A stretch of DNA of 38,863 nt from JBBARC01 sp040400005 (lineage in GTDB: Bacteria; Pseudomonadota; Alphaproteobacteria; Acetobacterales; Acetobacteraceae). Under the pieces are notes generated by a model that saw only the letters and a list, made by a program, of their open reading frames with translations, made no database searches and was not told where the DNA came from. The stretch covers positions 1 to 38,863 of the forward strand of contig JBBARC010000033.1 in assembly GCA_040400005.1 (NCBI GenBank). Reading direction: 5' to 3'. A program made the translations under genes and the position numbers. Below, piece after piece: positions 15,582-24,029 of the stretch (the first letter of the stretch is position 1; every line of letters starts with the position of its first letter).

Positions 15582-15620
15582 GGGGGTCTGGGGGGGCGGC
15601 TTCGCCCCACCAGCCTTACT
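15582..15620. repeat. GGGGGTCTGGGGG hairpin repeat / putative terminator after the ferredoxin
   Basis: GGGGGTCTGGGGGGGCGGCTTCGCCCCACCAGCCTT contains the stem GGGGCG/CGCCCC with an AAGC-type loop. It is nearly identical to 8129-8170. It lies 15 nt past the stop of the minus-strand ferredoxin and after the small plus-strand frame, so it could serve both directions. Confidence 0.6.
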
Positions 15621-15635
15621 TGTCCTTGTCTTGCC

Positions 15636-15926
15636 TTAACCCGCCCGCGCCAAAGTAATGGCATGCTCCGGGCAGGCGGCGACGCATAGGCCGCAGCCGT
15701 GGCATTGGGCGGGGTTCGCGACGTAGGCCTGGCGCCCGCCATGCACAAATAGTTTTATCCGGCCCAGCCATGAAAGCTGCGAACGGAGTTGCGCAGTAAC
15801 TGGCGCTATGGCCAGCACATCGTATGGGCACACCGTCACACAGGGGCCTTTGGCTTCGCAGCGTTCGGGGTTGATGCGCGGCACAAACGCGCCTGCGGGA
15901 TGTTTACAGTTGGGGTCGGCCGGCAT
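15636..15926 (-). CDS. Small ferredoxin with two cluster motifs, the first incomplete
   Basis: This 96-residue iron-sulphur protein likely carries electrons in the cytoplasm. The C-terminal motif is a full CxxCxxCxxxCP (C75, C78, C81, C85; HGCGLCVAACPEHA) for a [4Fe-4S] cluster. The N-terminal motif reads CEAKGPCVTVCP (C23, C29, C33) and lacks the second cysteine, which often gives a [3Fe-4S] cluster, although C7 could be a fourth ligand. A 40-residue linker with RIKLFVHGGRQAY separates the two. The start lies 2 nt after the AsmA-like stop, with AAGGAA inside that gene's end, so it is the second gene of a coupled pair. The electron partner is unknown. Confidence 0.88.
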   Translation of the reverse strand: MPADPNCKHPAGAFVPRINPERCEAKGPCVTVCPYDVLAIAPVTAQLRSQLSWLGRIKLFVHGGRQAYVANPAQCHGCGLCVAACPEHAITLARAG

Positions 15927-15928
15927 GG

Positions 15929-18900
15929 CTATTCCTTAGGTTTTGCATCCATCAAACCAAACACCCCGCGCAGCGCGCCCGGGGTTAGGGCGGATAATGG
16001 ATTGACGCTGACATCGGGTGCGCTGATTTTGCCGCGCATGGTGTAGCGCGCGGCAAATACGCCGCCGCCTTTTTCTGGGCTGAAAATGCGGCCAAGCAGC
16101 GGGATATCGCCCAGTAGCTGGTTAAAGAAATACGCCGGCACAATGGTGCCGCTGATATCCATATTTTTGTGGCGCAGGTCGATGGTGCCGCCAGCGGTGA
16201 TGCCCAGCGAGGGTGAAAATGCGCGCGCATTGGTAAGATCCAGCCGCCGGCCGTGATAGCTGAACGGGGCAATAAGCTGTGCAAACCCCAAGCCTGGGCC
16301 ACGCGCCAGATCGGCCACCCCGTACAGGGTCATGGCCTGCAATAAGCGGCCGATGGAGGGCGCATCCAACACCGAGAAACTCTTCAACTCCGCGGTGCCT
16401 TTAAGCGTCGGCGGCATGCGGCGGTCATCATAGACACCAGCAAGTTTTAGCGAACCGCCGTGGATGGCGCTGCTAATATTCAGCGCTAGCAACACGGTGC
16501 CGGCGTCGGCTGTGTCCACGCTCAGGGTGCGGCCGGCTGTGCTGCGGGCAATGCGAAACCGAATATCCCCGGCACCGCGGGCAAAAATATCGGCGGCCTG
16601 GGTCCGCTGCCCATCATTTTCGGCGTGCAGTTTTAGCCTGGTCACCGCCTGGCGGCCAACCAGATCGACATGATCGAAGACCAGATCGGCCACATAGCGG
16701 GGCCCCGGTTTGGTATCATCGGCATCATCGCCGGGGTTTTCGTCATCGCTTTTGAAAAACGCGACCAGATCAAGATCGGGGCCGGCAAGGGTTACTCGGT
16801 AGGGATCGGTATCGGCAATGGGCAGAATAACCCGCCCGGTTGCCCGGCTACGATCGATTTCGATGCGGCTGAAATCCACTGCACTGGGCGCATTATTGGC
16901 AACTTCGCAGGTCGCGTCGATCGCCAATTGCGGGGCACCAAAGCTGATCCGGTCGATGCTGGCAAGATGGCCATGGGCCAGGGTTAAATGAAAATCGGCA
17001 CGCGCCGGTTCGCCAATTTTCTTGTGCCAGCCGATCGGCAATGTCAGTTCGGCGGGGGTTAGGTCTGCTGCAATAGCGATGGACGATGGCGCACCGCGCG
17101 GGCTTGCATAGCTGAGCACAATCGGCGCGTGGCCGTTGGTGATAATGCCATCAGGCAGGCCGGCTTTGGGCCCTGATACCGCATCGACAGTTGCGCTGGC
17201 CCGCAGCTGTTCTTGAATTTGTCCAAGTAGGCCATCACGAAAATCCATTTTTAGCGCAAGATCGGTGGGCAGGTCACTAAAACTGCCGGCACCATCGATG
17301 GTTAACCCGGCATTGGTTACATGCAGGGTCAGCATGCCCTGATCGAGATCGCGGTGGGCCGCAACATCACCCAAATGCACATCAGCCAGCGCGGCATCGG
17401 CCAAAATTTTAATGTCATTATCAGAGATATCTTCCTGTAGCGGTAATTTTACCGATACGTGGGCGCGGATACTGCCGCGTGGATCGGTAAAATCCAGCGG
17501 CCGCCGCGATAGCAGGTGTAAGCGCGGGTGAGCTAACAGCACGAGCGTATCGGGCAGAGAACCGTTGATCTGCGCAGTGATCTCGGCGAATTGATCTTTG
17601 CCGGCGAGGCCGCTGATGGTGACGCGGCCATCGGTTGCGGTCAGGTCCCCCTGGCGGCCGCGGGCAATGTCCACGTGCAAACGATCGGGGCCATCAAACT
17701 GAAGTTTTAGCGCGGCATCAGTGATGGGCGGCACTGGTTTTAGCCAGTAAACGGTCGCATCGTCGGCAATGATACCGCCTGACAAGGCGGTGACTGTGGC
17801 ATCGGAAAGATCGGCCGGCAGGTGGGCTGCCACATGCACGGATGCATCATGGGCACGGCCGCCAACAACGTTTTCGGTTACCCATTTGCGCGCGTTGGTG
17901 CCAACACCTGCCGGCCAGTAGGTGGCAAGATCGGCGAAGGCAACAGTATCTAGCGTCACATCGGCACTGACATCATAGCCGCCTTCCGCCACAAACTGCA
18001 CACCACCATGCAGGCGCAGCACCGGTGCCGGGCTATTTTCGCGGGCCGCGACGGGATCAATTTCCAAGCCCGAAACCACCACACCGGCAGGGTCGCCGTG
18101 CAAGGCGGCATAAGCGCGGGTGATCGCCAAAGTTCCGTGCGGCAAATTGATATGGCCGGCGCCGAGTGCCACATCCAACCGCCCATGGCGCGGTGTTAGT
18201 GCCGCATCCAGCGATACATCGCCGTCCAGGGTCACCGGCGCGTCGATCATGGCGGCTGCGCCGGGCAGATTGGCGATACGCGCCAAGGCCGCCGGTGTCA
18301 CCGGGCCAAAATGCGCCGATATATGGGTGCCAGCGCCATCTGATTCTGCGGCCAAGTGCAGCGATGCGGATTGCGCGCCCACCGATACCTGCACATCGGC
18401 AACGCCGGTGACGCCGCCATTGTTGGCACGGGCAAGGTCGATGGTCGCGTGCGGCGCTGTCCACACCGCACCGGTTTGCCCATCGTGCACCACCACGCTG
18501 CAATCTTGCAGGCGTACCAGGCGAAGTTCGGATAACCACGGCAAATCATCACCGCTGCGCACCGGGCGGGCCAATTCGCGCAGCACCGCCGATACATCGC
18601 CCGCGCCAGTTGCCGCCGGTAGCGCATCCGATTGGGATAGGGCGCGCGGCGCTGGTTCATGCAATTCCACCTGCAGCGCGCCGTTCGGGCCGCGGGTTAG
18701 CGCCAGCGCCGCGCCATCAATTTCAATCGCGCGCGGCACCGCCCGCAGCATCACCAACTGGCGCAGCGATAAGGTTACGCGCGCACGTGGCACGTCCAGC
18801 AAAATAGCCCCGCGGGCGTCGGTTGCGCGCACATCGTGCACCCGAATATCGATCGGGCTGTTAGCGCCAGAAAACCCTTCATACACAAGTTCCGCAGCAC

Positions 18901-19144
18901 CAACGCGCAGCCCGGCACCGCCCGCGCTGAAGTGGTCGGCGCTTAGGCGCGCAGCCGCGCGGGTGGCAAGCCAGGTGATATCGATCGGCCCGTGCGACAG
19001 GCGAAAGGCAAACACAATGCCGGCCAGCACGCCGAAGCCGGCGATGCCCAGGGCCACTTCGGCGGCCAGGTGAGCAGCGTGCGAGGCAATTTTACGCATC
19101 GGCACGCTTGACCGCGCCTGGGGCGGTGGCGCTCCCTGCGCCAT
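15929..19144 (-). CDS. AsmA/YhdP-like (DUF3971) envelope protein
   Basis: The 1071-residue protein has one N-terminal membrane helix (about 28-50) and a long, repetitive beta-rich region. Its C-terminal domain is typical of the YhdP/AsmA superfamily: VADLARGPGLGFAQLIAPF, GGTIDL, GTIVPAYFFNQLLGDIPLLGRIF, FAARYTMRG, and DVSVNPLSALTPGALRGVF. Such proteins (YhdP, TamB, YdbH) form periplasm-spanning grooves thought to move phospholipids to the outer membrane; that role is inferred here. The ATG at 19144 shares two bases with the glnE ATG; a second start at 19099 (MRKIASH) would remove a 15-residue Pro-rich tip and is also plausible. The ferredoxin follows directly. Some Arg/His-rich linkers vary from known members. 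Confidence 0.85.
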   Translation of the reverse strand: MAQGAPPPQARSSVPMRKIASHAAHLAAEVALGIAGFGVLAGIVFAFRLSHGPIDITWLATRAAARLSADHFSAGGAGLRVGAAELVYEGFSGANSPIDIRVHDVRATDARGAILLDVPRARVTLSLRQLVMLRAVPRAIEIDGAALALTRGPNGALQVELHEPAPRALSQSDALPAATGAGDVSAVLRELARPVRSGDDLPWLSELRLVRLQDCSVVVHDGQTGAVWTAPHATIDLARANNGGVTGVADVQVSVGAQSASLHLAAESDGAGTHISAHFGPVTPAALARIANLPGAAAMIDAPVTLDGDVSLDAALTPRHGRLDVALGAGHINLPHGTLAITRAYAALHGDPAGVVVSGLEIDPVAARENSPAPVLRLHGGVQFVAEGGYDVSADVTLDTVAFADLATYWPAGVGTNARKWVTENVVGGRAHDASVHVAAHLPADLSDATVTALSGGIIADDATVYWLKPVPPITDAALKLQFDGPDRLHVDIARGRQGDLTATDGRVTISGLAGKDQFAEITAQINGSLPDTLVLLAHPRLHLLSRRPLDFTDPRGSIRAHVSVKLPLQEDISDNDIKILADAALADVHLGDVAAHRDLDQGMLTLHVTNAGLTIDGAGSFSDLPTDLALKMDFRDGLLGQIQEQLRASATVDAVSGPKAGLPDGIITNGHAPIVLSYASPRGAPSSIAIAADLTPAELTLPIGWHKKIGEPARADFHLTLAHGHLASIDRISFGAPQLAIDATCEVANNAPSAVDFSRIEIDRSRATGRVILPIADTDPYRVTLAGPDLDLVAFFKSDDENPGDDADDTKPGPRYVADLVFDHVDLVGRQAVTRLKLHAENDGQRTQAADIFARGAGDIRFRIARSTAGRTLSVDTADAGTVLLALNISSAIHGGSLKLAGVYDDRRMPPTLKGTAELKSFSVLDAPSIGRLLQAMTLYGVADLARGPGLGFAQLIAPFSYHGRRLDLTNARAFSPSLGITAGGTIDLRHKNMDISGTIVPAYFFNQLLGDIPLLGRIFSPEKGGGVFAARYTMRGKISAPDVSVNPLSALTPGALRGVFGLMDAKPKE

Positions 19145-22043
19145 GATCCGCGCGCCAAATCCCCGCTACCCAGACCCCGCCGATCACGCAGCGTCCGCCC
19201 GGCTGATCGATGTTTTTGGCGCGGCTGGCGGCAAAATGGCGCGCCTTTTGGCGGCCATCGGCGGCAACAGCCCGTATTTGCGTGAACGCGCCAGCGCCGA
19301 GCCGGCCTTGCTGCGCGCCATTGCGGCCGATGGCCCGCGCACGGTGATCGGGCGTGCCCTGGCGACCCTTGCCACCACCCCGTTCACCGCCCCGCGGGCG
19401 GAAATTGCGGCAAGCCTGCGCCTGGCCAAACGCCAGGTGGCGCTGGCCACCGCCATTGGCGATATTGGCGGGGTGCTCGATCTGGCCGGCATTACCGGCG
19501 CGCTGAGTGATTTGGCCGAGGCCACCCTTACCCTTGCCACCAACCATTTGCTGGCCAGCGACGCCGCTTTGGGCAAGCTGCACCTGCCCAATAGCCTCGC
19601 CCCCGCCCAAGGATGCGGGTTTGTGGTGCTGGCCATGGGCAAGCTGGGCGCGCGCGAGCTGAACTATTCCAGTGATATCGACCTCATCCTACTGCACGAT
19701 CCAGACCTGCATCCCTATAGCAGTGATGGCGTTGGTCAAATCTTTGCCCGGCTGGCGCGCGATTTGACCGGCCTGATGAGCACCATCGATGCCGGCGGCT
19801 ATGTGTTCCGGGTTGATCTGCGGCTGCGGCCCGATCCGGCATCGACCCCGCCGTGCGTGTCGTTGCTGGCGGCCTTGGCGTATTACGAAAGCCAGGGGCA
19901 GACTTGGGAAAGGGCTGCGATGATCAAAGCCCGGCCGGTGGCCGGCGATCTTGCCATGGGGGCGCGGTTTCTGGCCGATATCAGCCCGTTCGTCTGGCGC
20001 CGGTATTTGGATTTTGCTGCGATCGCCGATATCCGCGCAATGAAACAGCGCATCGATGCCCATAAAGGCACCAGCCTGGGCAATGGTGATATGCCCGCCG
20101 CACAGCGCCTGCTGGGCCATAATTTGAAACTGGGGCAAGGCGGCATTCGCGAAATCGAATTTTGTGCGCAAACCTTGCAACTGGTGTGGGGCGGGCGCGC
20201 CCCCGGGCTTCGCCTGCCTGCAACGCTTGATGCGCTCGCGGCGTTGGCTGCGGCCGGGCATTTGCCCGCCGGGACTGCCGCTGCGTTAGCTGATGCCTAC
20301 CAGGTGCTGCGCCGCACCGAACACCGGCTGCAAATGGTCGATGACCGGCAAACCCACAGCCTGCCGGCAACGCTTGCCGGGCTGGACCGGTTTGCCGTGT
20401 TTATGGGCATGGCGGATGGCGATCACCTGGCAACCCACCTGCTGGCCCATATGGCGGCGGTGCACGCGGCGTTTACGGCGCAGTTTGATAGCTTGCCCAA
20501 CCCGCCCGATACCGCCAGCAGCGCCGGCCATTTGCCCCCCCCGATCCCGGCCGCCTTCACCCGCCCGGAAGCCATTTTGGCCGCAACGGCGGCGTGGGAG
20601 CAGGGCCGGCCGCGGGCGCTGCGCACCGATCGGGCGCGCGGCTTGCTGCTGGGGTTGCTGCCTAAATTGCTAACCGCCCTGGCCCGCCAAACCGCGCCCG
20701 ATGCGGCGTTCGCCCGCTTCGATGACATGCTGTGGCGGCTACCCGCCGGGGTGCAGGTCTTTTCGATGTTCGGGCATCACCCGGAACTGCTGGATAGGCT
20801 GGCCGATGTGCTGGGCGCGGCACCGTTTCTGGCCGATCATCTGGCCTCGGTGCCGGCGGCGTTAGAAGGGTTTTTAACCCTGACGCTTGCGGATCATCAT
20901 GCCGCCAATCTGGGTGGCGCGGTGCGTGGTGCGGCCAGCGTCGACGATGCGCTGGCCAGGGTCGCCCCGCTGGTGCGGGCCGAGGAATTTCGCCTGGCTT
21001 TGGGCGAACTCGATGGCCGGTTGGGCATTGATGCGGCAGGCCTTGCCCGCAGCCGCCTGGCCGAGGCCACCATCGGCGCATTGCTGCCGGTGGTGCTGGC
21101 CGACCACCGCCGCCGCTTTGGCCGCATCGCCGGCGGCGGCTTGGTGGTGGTGGCACTGGGCAAGGCGGGATCGCGCGAGATGCTGGCGGGGTCTGATCTC
21201 GATCTGATGGTGATCTACCAGCACCCGGACGATGCGGAGAGCACCGGCCCCAAGCGCCTGGCCGCTAGCCCGTATTTTGGCCGCGAGGCGCAATCGCTGG
21301 TGGCCGCCTTAACCACACCGACGCGGGACGGGCCGCTGTACAGTGTGGATATGCGGCTGCGGCCATCGGGCAGCAAAGGGCCGGTGGCGGTAAGCTTGGC
21401 TGGGTTTGTGCGCTATCACCGCGATAGCGCGCGCAGTTGGGAGCGGCTTGCGTTAACCCGGGCGCGCGTGGTGGCGGGGCCGCGCGGGCTTGCCAAAGAT
21501 GTGCGGGCGGCGATCAGGGTGGCCATTTTGCAGGCCGGCGACCCAGGCGTTGTGCGCGCCGATACGGCGGCCATGCGCGTGTTACTGGCGCGCGAGATGC
21601 CGGCGAAAAACCCGTGGGATGTGAAACGCCGGGCCGGCGGGCTGATGGAGGTAGAGTTCATTGCCCAATGCCTGCAGCTAACCCACGCGACGCGCCCCGG
21701 CGTTTTGCAGCCAACCACGCGGGTTGCTTTGCGCAATTTGGCCCGCGCCGGGGTGTTGGTGCGCGCCGATGCCGATCTGCTGATCCACGCCGACCAAGTG
21801 TGGCGTGGGGTGCAGGGTTTGCTGCGCATAACGCTGGGCGGCGAACCGCCGGCGGTTTTGCCTGAACCGGTGCTGGCGCGGTTGCCGGCGATGTTTGGGG
21901 CTAAGGCGAGCGCTGCCACGCTGGAGGTTGATCGCGAGCAATTGGCGGCCCAGGTGCGGGCGATATTTGTACAGTTGGTGGGGCCGTTGGATGGCGGCGA
22001 TCAGCCCATATTTGGCGCGGAAACCGCACCGAAATTTTTGTAA
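19143..22043 (+). CDS. glnE: Glutamine synthetase adenylyltransferase/adenylyl-removing enzyme GlnE
   Basis: GlnE adds AMP to, or removes it from, the active-site-proximal tyrosine of glutamine synthetase in response to PII proteins and glutamine, so it links nitrogen supply to glutamine synthesis. The 966-residue protein keeps both nucleotidyltransferase domains. The N-terminal adenylyl-removing site is GARELNYSSDIDLILLHD (SSDIDL at 176-181), and the C-terminal adenylyltransferase site is SREMLAGSDLDLMVIY (near 682-688). The second-domain motifs YSVDMRLRPSGSKGP and VKRRAGGLMEVEF are also present. Length is normal. The ATG at 19143 overlaps the divergent AsmA-like start, and no ribosome-binding site is obvious. 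It ends 8 nt before the convergent gspK. There is no glnA or glnB in the window. Confidence 0.95.
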   Translation: MIRAPNPRYPDPADHAASARLIDVFGAAGGKMARLLAAIGGNSPYLRERASAEPALLRAIAADGPRTVIGRALATLATTPFTAPRAEIAASLRLAKRQVALATAIGDIGGVLDLAGITGALSDLAEATLTLATNHLLASDAALGKLHLPNSLAPAQGCGFVVLAMGKLGARELNYSSDIDLILLHDPDLHPYSSDGVGQIFARLARDLTGLMSTIDAGGYVFRVDLRLRPDPASTPPCVSLLAALAYYESQGQTWERAAMIKARPVAGDLAMGARFLADISPFVWRRYLDFAAIADIRAMKQRIDAHKGTSLGNGDMPAAQRLLGHNLKLGQGGIREIEFCAQTLQLVWGGRAPGLRLPATLDALAALAAAGHLPAGTAAALADAYQVLRRTEHRLQMVDDRQTHSLPATLAGLDRFAVFMGMADGDHLATHLLAHMAAVHAAFTAQFDSLPNPPDTASSAGHLPPPIPAAFTRPEAILAATAAWEQGRPRALRTDRARGLLLGLLPKLLTALARQTAPDAAFARFDDMLWRLPAGVQVFSMFGHHPELLDRLADVLGAAPFLADHLASVPAALEGFLTLTLADHHAANLGGAVRGAASVDDALARVAPLVRAEEFRLALGELDGRLGIDAAGLARSRLAEATIGALLPVVLADHRRRFGRIAGGGLVVVALGKAGSREMLAGSDLDLMVIYQHPDDAESTGPKRLAASPYFGREAQSLVAALTTPTRDGPLYSVDMRLRPSGSKGPVAVSLAGFVRYHRDSARSWERLALTRARVVAGPRGLAKDVRAAIRVAILQAGDPGVVRADTAAMRVLLAREMPAKNPWDVKRRAGGLMEVEFIAQCLQLTHATRPGVLQPTTRVALRNLARAGVLVRADADLLIHADQVWRGVQGLLRITLGGEPPAVLPEPVLARLPAMFGAKASAATLEVDREQLAAQVRAIFVQLVGPLDGGDQPIFGAETAPKFL

Positions 22044-22051
22044 ACCGGCCG

Positions 22052-22921
22052 CTACTCGCCGGGTTGGGGCGGCCCGGTTTCCAGCGCCAAAATGCGGTAT
22101 TTCCAGGCCGGGCCCGACAGCGTGCCGTCAAACCTGATCATAGCGCGGCGTTCAAACCGCGCACTCCCAGGGCCAAGCGCGCGGGCAAACACCCAAAACA
22201 CCTGCGGGCCGCGTGGATCGGCGTTATCCAGGGTTAAATTCGCAAGCTTTTTGGCCCGCGCGATGGCGGCCAGCACTTCCGGCCCGGTGGACGCCACCCA
22301 CGGCGCCTGTTCCAGCGCCAGCGTCAGGAACGGTTTGGCGGCGGCATAGATTTGCGGGGTCATGCCGCGCACCATGCGCAGTTCATCCAGCGACTGAAAT
22401 TCCTGCCCCGGCGGGCCATACCCCAACCCCAGCATGCGGTAGGGCGCGGCAACCGTGGGGTCGCTATCCGCCCCTGGCCCCTGGCTGTGCCATTCCACAA
22501 TAGCAGTGCCCAGATCGCGCGCGCTGGCGTGGTTGACCCCCAGCACGGTAAAAAGCTGTTCCAGCAGCGGGCCGGCGGCCTGGTTGATGTCGATCTTGCC
22601 GCGATCATCGATAATGCCCACGTCCACGGTAATGCCGGCTTCGCGCAGGCGGCGGCGTTCGCCGTTCAGGCGCCAGGATTCGTCGGCACCATCAAGCAAA
22701 TGCCAGATCGCTTCGTGAATGGCGGCATCGGCCGCGGCCTCACTTTGGGCGGCATCGCGCAGGGCGCTGGCGGTGGCAAGATCAGACCTGCCGGTGGAGG
22801 TGACCAGCGACAGCATCAGCGCCAGCAACGATAAGCTCCACAACACAATCAGCAGCGCAAAGCCGCGATCAGTATCAGGAGCGGGGGCAGTCTCCTCGGG
22901 TGCGAGAACCGGTGTGCGCAT
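22052..22921 (-). CDS. gspK: Type II secretion minor pseudopilin GspK
   Basis: GspK caps the T2SS pseudopilus tip together with GspI and GspJ. The 289-residue product has a prepilin cleavage site G20/F21 in DRGFALLIVLW followed by the usual hydrophobic helix. Position +5 of the mature form is Ile instead of Glu, the known hallmark of GspK. The large globular part contains GKIDINQA, a segment common to the family, and DELRMVRGM. I chose the ATG at 22921, which overlaps the gspJ stop as TGATG; a TTG one codon upstream is less likely. It is the last gene of gspHIJK and converges on glnE with 8 nt between stops. Confidence 0.92.
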   Translation of the reverse strand: MRTPVLAPEETAPAPDTDRGFALLIVLWSLSLLALMLSLVTSTGRSDLATASALRDAAQSEAAADAAIHEAIWHLLDGADESWRLNGERRRLREAGITVDVGIIDDRGKIDINQAAGPLLEQLFTVLGVNHASARDLGTAIVEWHSQGPGADSDPTVAAPYRMLGLGYGPPGQEFQSLDELRMVRGMTPQIYAAAKPFLTLALEQAPWVASTGPEVLAAIARAKKLANLTLDNADPRGPQVFWVFARALGPGSARFERRAMIRFDGTLSGPAWKYRILALETGPPQPGE

Positions 22922-23604
22922 CAAAAACTGCCGTTGGGGTCGAGCAGCGTGGGCAGCAGCATGGTGGGCCAGTGGCGCGTGGTGCTAACAAAAGCGATGT
23001 GCAGCCGCACCAGGGCCGGCAAGGTAACGTCGCCCCAGGTTTCTTTCCATTTGCCGCCATCGCCAAGCGCCTGGCGGTAGGTGAGATCAAGATGATCCAC
23101 CCCTTCCAGCAGCACGATTTCGTCAGGTTTTGTTGCGGCTGTTGCCAGCGGGTCGGCGTTGGGGTGGGGGGTCCAGCGCAGCAGCAGGCGGTGCTGTTCA
23201 TCTACCCCCAAGGCGACCTGGGCGCGGCGGGTGATCAGCGTTGGCGGTTGGCGTGGCAGCAGCGATGTCAGCACCAGGCGATGGGTTTGGCCAACGAACG
23301 GTTTATCATCGGCAGAAATCGGCGGGGCGGCGTTTTCAATCAGGCGGCGCAGCACGCGATCGACGCGGGCGAGGTCATCAGCCTGGGCTGAAAATTTGGC
23401 CTGAGTGCCCAAAGCCATGCCGCCAAAATGGGTAACCTGGGCTAACCCTGCAAGAACAAACCCCAACACCACCAAAGCGACAATAACTTCGAGCAAAGTA
23501 AACCCGGTATCGCGGCGCCCGAGTCCGCGCTCCGGGCCCAGCGGAATAAAAGTCTTTTGCTTCTTTTCTTCAGAAAAGAAGATTCTTTTACTATGCCGGT
23601 GCAT
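22921..23604 (-). CDS. gspJ: Type II secretion minor pseudopilin GspJ with a repeat-derived long leader
   Basis: GspJ is part of the GspI-J-K pseudopilus tip. The 227-residue product shows G34/F35 in DTGFTLLEV, with Glu at +5, a hydrophobic helix, and a beta-rich C-terminal domain. The leader before the cleavage site is 34 residues, much longer than the usual 6-15. Residues 5-19 (HSKRIFFSEEKKQKT) are encoded by the AT-rich hairpin repeat at 23548-23592. There is no alternative ATG or GTG between the repeat and the cleavage site. The ATG at 23604 overlaps the gspI stop (TGATG). Whether the prepilin peptidase still handles this leader is an open question. The mature part looks intact. Confidence 0.9.
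   Translation of the reverse strand: MHRHSKRIFFSEEKKQKTFIPLGPERGLGRRDTGFTLLEVIVALVVLGFVLAGLAQVTHFGGMALGTQAKFSAQADDLARVDRVLRRLIENAAPPISADDKPFVGQTHRLVLTSLLPRQPPTLITRRAQVALGVDEQHRLLLRWTPHPNADPLATAATKPDEIVLLEGVDHLDLTYRQALGDGGKWKETWGDVTLPALVRLHIAFVSTTRHWPTMLLPTLLDPNGSF
23548..23592 (-). repeat. AT-rich hairpin repeat, copy 2, inside gspJ
   Basis: This element contains a perfect 10-bp inverted repeat, CTTCTTTTCT and AGAAAAGAAG, with a 2-nt spacer (23560-23581), flanked by AAAAGTCTTTTG. It matches the diverged copy at 3053-3099 in the opposite orientation. It is read in frame as the gspJ leader. From memory, AAGTCTTTTGCTTCTTTT-type elements recur in Acetobacteraceae genomes; this should be checked. 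Confidence 0.65.
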
Positions 23605-24029
23605 CACCCCCCCTCCGCCGTGCGCACATTAAACCGCCGCGTTGCCAGTTTAATCGCCCGTGTGCCCAGACCAGTTTTCCAGGATTCCGTCACTTCGATA
23701 TCAAACAAAATGGCAGTCGCGGCCTGCACGTTATCGGCGCGGTCGTTATCGGATAGGGTCAGGTGGCGGCGCCCGGCGGGGCGAATGCGGATGCGGTAGG
23801 TAAACCCATCGCCTTCGGTAAATGTTTGTTCCTGTTCGGCGATCGCAGCGCCGCGGCCGATTTCGGCCAAGTGAGATCGCGCCAGCGACAAGGCTTCGAG
23901 GTATTTGACCGATGCCGCACTGGCGGCGACCCCGCCGGCGCCGCCCTGGTACAGGGTAGCTGCGGCGAGAGCCAAAATGATGAACGCCACCATCACTTCC
24001 AGCAGGGTAAAACCGCGATCAGTTGGCAT
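23604..24029 (-). CDS. gspI: Type II secretion minor pseudopilin GspI
   Basis: This 141-residue type IV pilin-like protein nucleates the pseudopilus tip with GspJ and GspK. It has a short leader MPTDRG, cleavage at G6/F7, Glu at mature position 5 (FTLLEV) and the hydrophobic N-terminal helix (about 7-27), followed by a small beta domain with the YLEALSLARSHLAEIG helix typical of GspI. The start lies inside the end of gspH (11-nt overlap) and the stop overlaps gspJ. Assignment rests on size, gene order H-I-J-K and the helix motif. Confidence 0.9.
   Translation of the reverse strand: MPTDRGFTLLEVMVAFIILALAAATLYQGGAGGVAASAASVKYLEALSLARSHLAEIGRGAAIAEQEQTFTEGDGFTYRIRIRPAGRRHLTLSDNDRADNVQAATAILFDIEVTESWKTGLGTRAIKLATRRFNVRTAEGG

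Noticed and set aside
18120..19073. Plus-strand open frame of 317 codons opposite the AsmA-like gene
   Set aside because: It is a Ser/Ala/Arg-rich product typical of a shadow frame; the minus-strand reading has a membrane helix and recognisable family domains.
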